From assembly GCF_029639405.1 (NCBI RefSeq), contig NZ_CP121274.1, forward strand, positions 620,001 to 684,000: DNA of 64,000 bases, written 5' to 3'. The notes beneath the pieces are model-generated. The model had not been told where the DNA came from, made no database searches, and saw nothing but the letters and a program-made list of their open reading frames with translations. Position numbers and translations under genes: made by a program. Each line of letters begins with the position of its first letter. Within the stretch, counting starts at the first letter, position 1. Origin of the DNA: Microbacterium proteolyticum (GTDB lineage: Bacteria > Actinomycetota > Actinomycetes > Actinomycetales > Microbacteriaceae). Of the stretch, positions 35,302 to 42,909 are shown piece after piece.

Positions 35302-36822
35302 TCAGCCGACGCGGCGGAGTGCCAGCGCGGCCCACGCGATCGGAGGCAGGGTCGCGCGCAGGATGCCGTCCTCGATCCGCGCGCCCTCGAGCGCGCGCGG
35401 CTGCACGCGGTCGGGGTGCTCGAGGGTGTTGCCGGCGTACGGGTCGTCGTCGTGCAGCAGGTGCGTCTCGACCAGTTCGACGTTCCCGAAGCCCGTGACG
35501 TCGATCGCGACCTCGACCGCCTCGTGCCGTCCGCGGTGGACCAGGAAGACCGCGGCCTCCCCCGTCTCGGAATCGTGGGTCGCGACGGCATCCACCGCCG
35601 GAACCGTGCCGTGCTTCGCCGTGTCGATCGTGCCCGCCTCGATCTGCACGCGCAGGGCCTCGCCGCGCGCGAGACGGGACGTGATCGAGAACGGGTAGAA
35701 CGTCGTCTGCCGCCAGGCGGGTCCGCCGGGCTCGGTCATGATCGGCGCGATCACGTTCACCAGCTGAGCGAGAGACGCGGATGCCACACGGTCGGCGTGC
35801 GTGAGCAGCGAGATCATCAGGCTGCCGAAGACGACGGCATCCACCGCCGAATACACGTCCTCGAGGAGCCGCGGAGCGACGGGCCAGTTGTCGATCCCGC
35901 TGAGCTGATCGACGTCGTGGAAGCGCGTCTGGTACCAGATGTTCCACTCGTCGAACGAGATGTCGATCCTCTTGTCGCTGCCTCGGACCGCGCCGACGTG
36001 GTCGGCGGTCGCGACGACGGCCTCGATGAACCGGTCGGTGTCGACCGACGACGCCAGGAACGAGTCGATGTCGCCGTCGTGCTCCTGGTAGTAGGCGTGG
36101 CACGAGATCATGTCGACCTCGTCGTACGTGTGCGTGAGCACGACGCGCTCCCACTCGCCGAACGTCGGCATCTGGGCGCCGGACGACCCGCACACCACGA
36201 GCTCGATGGACGGGTCGAGCTGGCGCATGCCCTTGGCCGTCTGCGCGGCGATCTTGCCGTAGTCGTCGGCGGAGCGGTGGCCGAGCTGCCACGGCCCGTC
36301 CATCTCGTTGCCGAGGCACCACACGCGCACGTCGAACGGCGCCGCGCGTCCGTTGTCGATGCGCTGCTGCGACAGGGCCGTGCCCCCGGGGAGGTTGCTG
36401 TACTCGAGGAGGTCGATCGCCTCGAGCGTCCCGCGCGTGCCGAGGTTCACCGCGAGCATCAGCTCGCTGCCGGCCTTCTCGAGCCAGTCGGAGAATTCGT
36501 GCAGCCCGACCTCGTTCGTCTCGGTGGAGTGCCACGCGAGGTCGAGGCGACGCGGACGCTGCTCGCGCGGGCCGACGCTGTCCTCCCATCGGAACCCCGA
36601 GACGAAGTTGCCTCCGGGGTACCGGATCATGCTCACCCCCAGCTCGCGCACGAGCTCGAGGACGTCGCGGCGGAACCCCTGATCGTCGGCCTCGGGGTGG
36701 CCGGGTTCGTAGATGCCGTCATAGACGTGGCGTCCGAGGTGCTCGACGAAGCCGCCGAAGAGGCGGCGCCGCACGGCTCCGATGGGGAAGCGGGGGTCGA
36801 CGGTCAGGCGTGCGGTGGTCAT
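35302..36822 (-). CDS. abfA: Alpha-N-arabinofuranosidase, GH51
   Basis: 506 residues without signal peptide, so intracellular. N-terminal FGGFVEHLGRHVYDGIYEPG, the acid/base Glu in CLGNEMDGPWQLGHRS, and the nucleophile Glu in SFDEWNIWY are diagnostic of GH51. It releases arabinofuranose from imported arabino-oligosaccharides. The ATG at 36820-36822 overlaps the stop of the preceding glycosidase (ATGA), placing it last in a five-gene importer-hydrolase operon under LacI control. Length is normal for the family. Confidence 0.92.
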   Translation of the reverse strand: MTTARLTVDPRFPIGAVRRRLFGGFVEHLGRHVYDGIYEPGHPEADDQGFRRDVLELVRELGVSMIRYPGGNFVSGFRWEDSVGPREQRPRRLDLAWHSTETNEVGLHEFSDWLEKAGSELMLAVNLGTRGTLEAIDLLEYSNLPGGTALSQQRIDNGRAAPFDVRVWCLGNEMDGPWQLGHRSADDYGKIAAQTAKGMRQLDPSIELVVCGSSGAQMPTFGEWERVVLTHTYDEVDMISCHAYYQEHDGDIDSFLASSVDTDRFIEAVVATADHVGAVRGSDKRIDISFDEWNIWYQTRFHDVDQLSGIDNWPVAPRLLEDVYSAVDAVVFGSLMISLLTHADRVASASLAQLVNVIAPIMTEPGGPAWRQTTFYPFSITSRLARGEALRVQIEAGTIDTAKHGTVPAVDAVATHDSETGEAAVFLVHRGRHEAVEVAIDVTGFGNVELVETHLLHDDDPYAGNTLEHPDRVQPRALEGARIEDGILRATLPPIAWAALALRRVG

Positions 36823-38090
36823 CGTGCTCCTCGGGATGCGTGTGCGGCGAATCGGTCGGCGACCGGGTTACGCCGGCGCGCCAGGGTGGTCGGGGTCTCC
36901 ACGAGGTCGTGGAGGCCCATGGTCAGAAGGTGCGCGGAGCGGGGCAGATCGCTGTGGCGATACGTCCACTCGTACATGTCGAACAGCGGCCACCATGTGT
37001 ACCCGACGACATCGACGCCCTCGGTGCGGAGGCCCTCGACCGCGGCGACGGAGGCGTCGAGCCACGCCAGCCGCGTGGGCACGTCGTCGGTGACGCAGGT
37101 CTCGGCGAGCATGACCGGCGCGCCGTAGCGGTTCGCATAGGTGCGCAGCATCTCGACCATTCCGTCGGTGCCGTCGTCGCGCGTGGGGCGCGGGTCGGCG
37201 AAGCCGCCCCCGTGATGGATGCCGGCCTCGAACAGCTCCGTCGAGTGCCGTGGGTAGTAGTTCACGCCCATCACGTCCGGCTGCACCGCGTTGTCGTGGA
37301 ACCACGCGAGCTCGCCGTCGCCGACGCCGTGGGCGCGCAGCAGCGGGAGGAGCGGATGCCCGTCGCCCACGCGGCCCGTCACGAGGTCTTCCACGAGGAA
37401 CGCCTGGTGCGCGTAGCGGTGGGCCGTCTCGCGGTGCTCAGGAGCGTCGACGTCGCCCGCGTAGCGCATGGAGGCGTCCACGTGCACGAACGTCGCCGTC
37501 TCACCGAGGACGTCGGCGACGGCGCGCTGCGTGTCGACGAAACCGCGCGCGATGGCGGTCGCGATCTCGACGAGTCCGGCCTCGCCGGTACGGTACGGGG
37601 GCCAGTACCCGTACTCGCCGCTGAACAGCGAGTGCAGCATGGGCTCGTTGACCGGGGTGTAGTCGGTGGCGAGCCCGCGGTAGCGCTCGGCGGCGCGGGC
37701 GGCGTATTCCGCGACGAACGACGCGTAGTCGGGGTGGGCGAACTCCCCCTCGATCCAGGCCGGCGTGCCGTAGTGCAGAAGATCGACGATCGGGCGCAGG
37801 CCCCGCTCGGCGAAGCCCTCGAGCACGCGGTCGGTCCACGACCAGTCCCACCGGCCGCGCTCGGGTGAGACCACGTGCCACGGGATCCCCCACCGCAGGA
37901 ACTCCGCGTCGACGGACACCGCGAGGTCGAGGTCGTCGCTCCACTGCTCGTAGTGCTCGGTGAGGGCGTACTCGTCGATCGCGCGCTCCCCCGGCCGTTC
38001 CTGCGGCACGAAGGTGTTCTCGATCCCCGCACCGAAGTGCAGGCGTCCATCGCGGTACCAGGGGGTGTTCGGCATCCATTCCTCGTTCAT
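36819..38090 (-). CDS. GH1-like (clan GH-A) glycoside hydrolase
   Basis: 423 residues. The start MNEEWMPNTPWYRDGRLHFG is followed by a TIM barrel with WDWSWTDRVLEGFAERGL, the acid/base motif DYTPVNEPML and a candidate nucleophile Glu in MLAETCVTDD; the usual GH1 TENG is not present. No signal peptide, so it works on imported sugars. The ATG at 38088-38090 overlaps the permease stop. Likely a beta-glycosidase acting with the GH51 arabinofuranosidase, but the exact linkage cannot be read. Confidence 0.8.
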   Translation of the reverse strand: MNEEWMPNTPWYRDGRLHFGAGIENTFVPQERPGERAIDEYALTEHYEQWSDDLDLAVSVDAEFLRWGIPWHVVSPERGRWDWSWTDRVLEGFAERGLRPIVDLLHYGTPAWIEGEFAHPDYASFVAEYAARAAERYRGLATDYTPVNEPMLHSLFSGEYGYWPPYRTGEAGLVEIATAIARGFVDTQRAVADVLGETATFVHVDASMRYAGDVDAPEHRETAHRYAHQAFLVEDLVTGRVGDGHPLLPLLRAHGVGDGELAWFHDNAVQPDVMGVNYYPRHSTELFEAGIHHGGGFADPRPTRDDGTDGMVEMLRTYANRYGAPVMLAETCVTDDVPTRLAWLDASVAAVEGLRTEGVDVVGYTWWPLFDMYEWTYRHSDLPRSAHLLTMGLHDLVETPTTLARRRNPVADRFAAHASRGAR

Positions 38091-38980
38091 TTCAGGCCCG
38101 ACGTTCCGACGCTCTCGACGAAGCGTCTCTGGATCAGCAGGAACAGGATCGCGAGCGGCAGCAGGGCGATCAGGGAGCCCGCCATCATCACGCCCTGCGG
38201 GATGATCCCGCCCGGTCCGGTGAGCAGCGTGAGGCCCGACGTGACCGTGCCCATCTCGGACTGGGTGGTGAAGACGAGCGGCCACAGCAGGTCGTTCCAG
38301 TTGTTCACGAACGTGAAGATGCCGAGCGTGAGCAGGGCCGGCACGGCGTTGGGAAGCACGATGCTGCGGAAGATCCGGAACTCGCTCGCCCCGTCGATGC
38401 GCGCCGCGTTGTCGAGATCGCGCGGCAGCGACAGGAAGAACTGGCGGAGGAAGAAGATGCCGAACGCATCGGCGGCGCGGGGTGCGATCAGTCCGGCGTA
38501 GGAATTCACCCAGCCGAGGTCGGACACCAACTGGTAGATCGGGATGAGCGTCGCCTGGAACGGGATCATGAGGCTCGCGATGATCGCGATGAGCAGCACG
38601 CGACTGCCTCGGAAGTCCAACCGCGCCAGCGCGTACGCCGCGAGCGAGTCGAACACCAGCGCGAAGGCCGTGACGCCGCCGGCGAAGATGAAGCTGTTGA
38701 GGATCAGCCGCGCGAACGGCAGGTCGGTGAAGATCCGCGCGAAGTTGTCGAGCGTCCACTGCCCCGGCAGCAACGTCGGCGGGTAGGCGTTGACCTCCGC
38801 GATCGGCTTGAAGGCCGTGAAGACGATGATGAGGATCGGCAGCATCAGCGCCAGCGTCGCGATGCCGACGACGACGAGCAGCGCGATCGACACGAGGGTG
38901 CGGCGACGGGCCTGAGGCGAACGTCGGCGGGACGGACGGGGGGATGCCGTGGCGGCGGGCGCGGGGGCGAGGGCGGTCAT
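38087..38980 (-). CDS. Carbohydrate ABC transporter permease (MalG-like)
   Basis: 297 residues, six transmembrane helices expected for a CUT1 permease, with the cytoplasmic EAA loop DNAARIDGASEFRIFRSIVL that docks the ATPase. It pairs with the MalF-like gene upstream (ATGA overlap). No ATPase gene is in this operon; CUT1 systems of this kind usually borrow a shared MsiK-type ATPase encoded elsewhere, which is inferred here. Confidence 0.88.
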   Translation of the reverse strand: MTALAPAPAATASPRPSRRRSPQARRRTLVSIALLVVVGIATLALMLPILIIVFTAFKPIAEVNAYPPTLLPGQWTLDNFARIFTDLPFARLILNSFIFAGGVTAFALVFDSLAAYALARLDFRGSRVLLIAIIASLMIPFQATLIPIYQLVSDLGWVNSYAGLIAPRAADAFGIFFLRQFFLSLPRDLDNAARIDGASEFRIFRSIVLPNAVPALLTLGIFTFVNNWNDLLWPLVFTTQSEMGTVTSGLTLLTGPGGIIPQGVMMAGSLIALLPLAILFLLIQRRFVESVGTSGLK

Positions 38981-39939
38981 GCGGCATCCTTCTCTCGACG
39001 CGAGAAGAAGAGGAACTGGGCGAGGCTCAGCACGAGGGTGATGAGCAGGAGCACGTACGACAGCGCGGACGCGAATCCGAGGTCGAGCTTGCGGAAGCCC
39101 GACTGGTAGATCTCCATGACGATGGTCTGGGTGCTGCCGTAGGGGCCGCCGCCGGTCATCACGTAGATCTGATCGAAGGCCTGCAGTGCGGCGATGAGCG
39201 CGACGATGACCACGAATCCCAGGGTGTTGGAGAGCATCGGCAGGGTGATGCTCCAGAACCGCTGGAGAGCCGACGCCCCGTCCACACGCGCTGCTTCATA
39301 GAGGCTGGTCGGGATGTCCTGGAGGCCCGCGAGGAAGATCACCATGTAGAAGCCGAAGCTCTTCCAGACGGCGACGAGGACGACGGCGGGCATCGCGAGG
39401 TTCGGATCCTGCAGGACGTTTCCGAGCTGGATGCCGACCGCCCGCAACCAGTAGTTGAGCAGGCCCACCTGCGGGTCCAGCAGGTACGACCACGCGAACG
39501 CGGCGACGGCGAGCGACACGATGAACGGCGTGAACAGGGCGGTACGGAAGAGTCCGCGCAACGGGAGCAGCGGGTTGTTCAGCAGCAGAGCGAACCCCAG
39601 CGCGAGAGCGATCGCCGCGGGGGTGAACAGCACGGCGTAGACGGCGGTGTTGCCCATGGCCCGGAGGATGTCGCCGTCGGTGAAGACGCGGACGTAGTTG
39701 TCGAGGCCGACGAACTTCTCGCGCCCGAACCCGCTCGCGTCGGTGAAGGACAGACGGAGGGCCGAGATCATCGGCCAGGCGACGAAGACCGTGAGGATGA
39801 CGATCGCCGGGGTGAGGAAGGCGATCACCGTGAGTCGGTGACGGGGGCTGTGGCGGAGCGGTCCGCGGCCACCGAGGGGAGCCGGCGGCCGGTACGCACC
39901 GGGGCGGCGGGTCCGCGCTCCCGGGGCTTGCGTGGTCAT
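38977..39939 (-). CDS. Carbohydrate ABC transporter permease (MalF-like)
   Basis: 320 residues with six or more hydrophobic helices, the EAA loop YEAARVDGASALQRFWSITL and the motif GGPYGSTQT typical of MalF/UgpA-type CUT1 permeases. I start at the ATG at 39937-39939 behind CAGGAATT; a start 13 codons earlier would add a non-conserved leader. Second gene of the operon, after the binding protein and a hairpin at 39976-40008. Confidence 0.87.
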   Translation of the reverse strand: MTTQAPGARTRRPGAYRPPAPLGGRGPLRHSPRHRLTVIAFLTPAIVILTVFVAWPMISALRLSFTDASGFGREKFVGLDNYVRVFTDGDILRAMGNTAVYAVLFTPAAIALALGFALLLNNPLLPLRGLFRTALFTPFIVSLAVAAFAWSYLLDPQVGLLNYWLRAVGIQLGNVLQDPNLAMPAVVLVAVWKSFGFYMVIFLAGLQDIPTSLYEAARVDGASALQRFWSITLPMLSNTLGFVVIVALIAALQAFDQIYVMTGGGPYGSTQTIVMEIYQSGFRKLDLGFASALSYVLLLITLVLSLAQFLFFSRREKDAA

Positions 39940-39975
39940 GGGAATTCCTGTTCGTGGGGCGTCGGGGAGAGGGGA

Positions 39976-40008
39976 CACGGGAGGGGCGGCGCGGGCGCCC
40001 CTCCCGTG
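39976..40008 (-). terminator. Post-binding-protein hairpin (partial terminator/mRNA stabiliser)
   Basis: Perfect 12-bp stem CACGGGAGGGGC with its complement, 9-nt loop, just after the stop of the binding-protein gene and inside the operon. Such hairpins typically keep binding-protein mRNA more abundant than permease mRNA. Confidence 0.6.
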
Positions 40009-40015
40009 CCCTGGG

Positions 40016-41278
40016 TCACCCGATGGCCTTCTGGATCTCGTCCTGCGCGGTCGAGAGGAGGGTGGTCACGTCGCCGCCCGACACGGCCTTCTGCGTCAGC
40101 TCGTCGATGTCGCTGATGACGTCGACGCTGTTGACGACGCCCGGCAGCAGCGCGCGACCGGTGGAGGCGATCTCACTCAGCGAGGCCACGACCGGGTTGG
40201 ACGAGACGTCGCTGAGGGGGATGTCGGTGCGCAGCGGAGGCCAGCCCGACCCCAGCGACCACTTCGTCGCGACGTCCTTCTGGAAGAAGTACGCGAAGAA
40301 CGCCTCGGCGCCGGCCTTCTTCGCATCGTCCGCCTGGGCGGTGACGGCCATCGAGACGCCGATGGCCGAGGCGGCCTGTTCGGCGGGACCGGCCGGGATC
40401 GCGGCGATGCCGTAGTCGATGTTGTTGTCCTTGGCGATGGATGCCATCCACGGACCGCCGACGTGCATGGCCGCCTTGCCGGAGCTGAAGAGCTTGTCGG
40501 CCGCGATGCCGTCGAGTCCGGTCGGCGAGATCTTGTCCTGGGTGATCGCGTCGGTCCAGAACTTCAGGGTGGCGGCGTTCTGCGGCGAGTCGATGACCGC
40601 CGTGGTGCCGCCCTCGACGATGTCGCCGCCTCCGCTGAGGAAGAGGCTGGGCCAGAGGCCGTTCGCGACGGTCGCGTGGTCGGGGATGGCGACGCCGTAC
40701 TGTTCGGGCGTCCCGTCGGAGTTCTCGTCGATGGTGAGCTTCTTGGCATCCGCGACCCATTCGTCCCACGTGGTGGGGGCGGCCGTGATGCCGGCGGCGG
40801 AGAAGAGCGCCTTGTTGTAGAACATCGCCAGCGGCACGAAACCGGTCGGGACGCCGTAGGGGGTGCCCTGGACCGTGACCATGTCCTTCGCCTGCGACAC
40901 CAGGTCGGCGGTGTTGCTGTCGCTCGAGCCGTAGAAGTCGCTGAGATCGGCGAAGGCCCCCTTGTCGGCGTAGACCGGGAGTCGCTCCGCGGGCATCGCG
41001 ACGATGTCGGGACCCTGCTTCGACGAGAGGGACGGCAGCAGGGTGTCGTCGATGACCGCCCACGTCTTCGTCTCGGTCGTGATGACGTAGGTGCTCTGCG
41101 AAGCGTTGAAGTCGGCGACGATCTGGTCGAGGACCTTCCCGTCGGCTTCGGTGTAGCCGTGCCAGAACGTGATCGGGACGGGACCCGCGTCAGCGGGGGT
41201 GGAGGAGCCGGAGCATCCCGCCAGGACGAGAGCCGTGGCCCCCACCGTCGCGAGGACGGCTGCGGTGCGCTTGATCAT
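40016..41278 (-). CDS. Oligosaccharide ABC transporter substrate-binding lipoprotein
   Basis: 420 residues. Lipobox VLAGC with Cys22 follows a short signal peptide; the mature protein is a family 1 (MalE-like) solute-binding protein: VPITFWHGYTEADGKVLDQI, GPDIVAMPAERLPVYADKG, YNKALFSAAGI. It binds an oligosaccharide outside the cell for the two permeases downstream. The glycosidases in the operon point to an arabinose-containing oligosaccharide. Its promoter region carries two LacI operators (41343-41368). Confidence 0.9.
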   Translation of the reverse strand: MIKRTAAVLATVGATALVLAGCSGSSTPADAGPVPITFWHGYTEADGKVLDQIVADFNASQSTYVITTETKTWAVIDDTLLPSLSSKQGPDIVAMPAERLPVYADKGAFADLSDFYGSSDSNTADLVSQAKDMVTVQGTPYGVPTGFVPLAMFYNKALFSAAGITAAPTTWDEWVADAKKLTIDENSDGTPEQYGVAIPDHATVANGLWPSLFLSGGGDIVEGGTTAVIDSPQNAATLKFWTDAITQDKISPTGLDGIAADKLFSSGKAAMHVGGPWMASIAKDNNIDYGIAAIPAGPAEQAASAIGVSMAVTAQADDAKKAGAEAFFAYFFQKDVATKWSLGSGWPPLRTDIPLSDVSSNPVVASLSEIASTGRALLPGVVNSVDVISDIDELTQKAVSGGDVTTLLSTAQDEIQKAIG

Positions 41279-41342
41279 CTTCTTCGATGCCTTTCTGTGA
41301 CTGCGTCGTCGGGTTCGCCTCGGTTTCCCGGGCCGCTGCTTT

Positions 41343-41368
41343 TACAACGATGTAGGTAAACGTTGTAA
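41343..41368. promoter_or_regulatory. Two LacI operators before the oligosaccharide importer operon
   Basis: TACAACGATGTA and TAAACGTTGTAA, each a near palindrome centred on ACG, lie back to back with 2 bp between them, about 65 bp before the binding-protein start. A matching site, TACAACGTTGCA, lies in front of the LacI gene at 42455-42466. Confidence 0.75.
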
Positions 41369-41411
41369 ATGGATGATCGCCCGTGCGTGCGTGCCTTGTC
41401 AAGCACCGCTC

Positions 41412-42422
41412 TCAGGACCGCGTGGACTCGCGCTCCACGAGGTGAAAATCAGCCAGGAACTCCCGCGGAGCGACCTCGGCGTCACCCGTGATGCGTTCGA
41501 CGAGAAGGTCCACGGCCACCCGGGCGATCTCCGATCGCCCGGGGTCGATCGTCGTCAACGCGGGCAGCGAGTACCGCGTCTCGTCGAGGTCGTCGAAGCC
41601 GACGATCGCGACCTCCTCCGGGATGCGCACTCCTCGCTCCAACAGCACCCTCATCGCGCCGAGGGCGAGGGAGTCGTTGAACCCGACGACCCCGTCGAAC
41701 TGGACCCCCGAATTCAGGACGGCACGCATGGCTTCCGCGCCGTCGATCCGGTGCCATCGGTCCACCGGCACGACGAGCCGCGGGTCGAGCTCGCGTCCCG
41801 CCTCGGCGAGGGCGGCTTCGTAACCACGGAGACGCAGCCCCGCCGAGCCGACGACCTCACCGGGGTGGGACCCCAGCGCGAGGATGCGCCGTCGCCCCGC
41901 CGCGATCAGGTGAGCCGTCGCGGCGTACGCGGCTTCGGTGTTCCGCATGGTCACGTGGTCGTGCGCGGAGTGGAAGATCCGCTCCCCCAGCAGCACCATC
42001 GGCATCCCGACCTCGTCGAGCAGAGCCGCGTCGTCCTCGCCGAGCGAGAGCACCGAGTAGAGCACGCCGTCGAGGCCTCGGCGTCGCGCGCCGCGCAGGG
42101 CCGCGAGCTCGCTGTCGCGCTCCGCGTCGAACTGCTCGATGAGCACGGAGAAGCCGTGCGCGCGCGCCGCGCGCATGACGTCGTCCGCCAATTCGGCGAA
42201 GTACGGGTTCCGCAGATCGGGGACGATGAGCCCGATCATGTCGGCCCGGCCCGACCGGAGGCTCCGCGCCGCCTGGTTCGGGCGGTACTGCAGTTCGTCG
42301 ATCGCGGCCTCGACCCGCTCGCGGGTCGCCGACCGCACGTGCGGATAGTTGTTGATCACGTTCGAGACCGTCTTGATCGACACCCCGGCCGCGCGTGCCA
42401 CATCGTGCAGCGTTGCGCTCAT
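41412..42422 (-). CDS. LacI-family regulator of the oligosaccharide operon
   Basis: 336 residues. N-terminal HTH ATLHDVARAAGVSIKTVSNV, hinge RPNQAARSLRSGRAD, effector domain with RNPYFAELADDVMRAA, FNDSLALGAM and FDDLDETRYS. The DNA-binding head differs from the two rhamnose regulators (SIKT in place of SVGT), in line with its different operators. It lies directly upstream of the importer operon on the same strand, with operators before both units, so it is autoregulated and represses the operon without inducer. The ATG at 42420-42422 is chosen; the longer frame upstream runs through a repeat. Confidence 0.89.
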   Translation of the reverse strand: MSATLHDVARAAGVSIKTVSNVINNYPHVRSATRERVEAAIDELQYRPNQAARSLRSGRADMIGLIVPDLRNPYFAELADDVMRAARAHGFSVLIEQFDAERDSELAALRGARRRGLDGVLYSVLSLGEDDAALLDEVGMPMVLLGERIFHSAHDHVTMRNTEAAYAATAHLIAAGRRRILALGSHPGEVVGSAGLRLRGYEAALAEAGRELDPRLVVPVDRWHRIDGAEAMRAVLNSGVQFDGVVGFNDSLALGAMRVLLERGVRIPEEVAIVGFDDLDETRYSLPALTTIDPGRSEIARVAVDLLVERITGDAEVAPREFLADFHLVERESTRS

Positions 42423-42453
42423 GGCATCCCTCCCCCACCTCTGTGCGCCGACT

Positions 42454-42467
42454 CTACAACGTTGCAG
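42454..42467. promoter_or_regulatory. LacI operator (autoregulatory)
   Basis: CTACAACGTTGCAG, a 14-bp palindrome with one mismatched pair, 32 bp before the LacI start; it shares the ACAACGTTG core with the sites at 41343-41368. Confidence 0.7.
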
Positions 42468-42493
42468 ACCCGGGCACCCGGCCGGCCGCGGGC

Positions 42494-42578
42494 CCAGATC
42501 ACGCGGCCTGGCCGAGATCACCCGGCGCGAACGCGCCAGGACGTGTGCGCTGGCCCAGATCACGTGAACTGGATGCCG
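42494..42578. repeat. 85-bp direct repeat flanking a family 2 palindrome (copy 1)
   Basis: Begins CCAGATCACGCGGCCTGG and ends CAGATCACGTGAACTGG plus ATGCCG. Its equal-length partner is at 42715-42799, with roughly one difference per ten bases. It contains the motif TTCACGTGATCTGG (complement strand) that also starts the family 2 elements at 56956 and 57177. Confidence 0.8.
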
Positions 42579-42598
42579 GCCCGGCGGCTCGGTCTCCG

Positions 42599-42676
42599 CG
42601 AGCGCACACGATCCGCACGAGCGCGCACGCTCCGGGCGCCCCGCCCATGTGCGTTCGACCGGATCGTGTGCGCTCG
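42599..42676. repeat. REP-like palindrome, family 2
   Basis: Inverted repeat with outer arms CGAGCGCACACGATCCG and CGGATCGTGTGCGCTCG, less regular inside. Sandwiched between the 85-bp direct repeats in the gap between the LacI gene and the PutA-like gene. Confidence 0.8.
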
Positions 42677-42714
42677 GCGACGGGCAGGCGGGCGGGGGGG
42701 CGGGCGGGCGGGCG

Positions 42715-42799
42715 CCAGATCACGCGACCTGGCTGAGATCACGCGGCGCAAGCGCGCCACGACGGGTGCGCTCGCCCAGATCACGTGAACTGGATGCCG
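42715..42799. repeat. 85-bp direct repeat flanking a family 2 palindrome (copy 2)
   Basis: Partner of 42494-42578, same length and orientation. Begins CCAGATCACGCGACCTGG and ends in the same GTGAACTGGATGCCG word. Confidence 0.8.
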
Positions 42800-42807
42800 C
42801 GACGCAC

Positions 42808-42905
42808 CGGCCGCGGCACCACCCGCGCCGGCACCGGCCGCGGCGCCGCCCGCGCCGGCACCGCCCGCGCCGGCACCGCCCGCGCCGCCCAGCCCCGCGC
42901 CCGCG
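42808..42905. repeat. GC-rich low-complexity tract
   Basis: Irregular tandem GCCGGCACCGCCCGC-type units rich in CGCGCCGGCACC, just downstream of the PutA-like stop. No gene seen; possibly slippage-prone sequence. Confidence 0.6.
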
Positions 42906-42909
42906 AGCG

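Noticed and set aside
42808..42905. Possible short coding tail or collagen-like repeat in the GC-rich tract
   Set aside because: Irregular GCCGGCACC repeats, no start or ribosome binding site, and only Ala/Gly/Pro-type translations in any frame; treated as low-complexity DNA.
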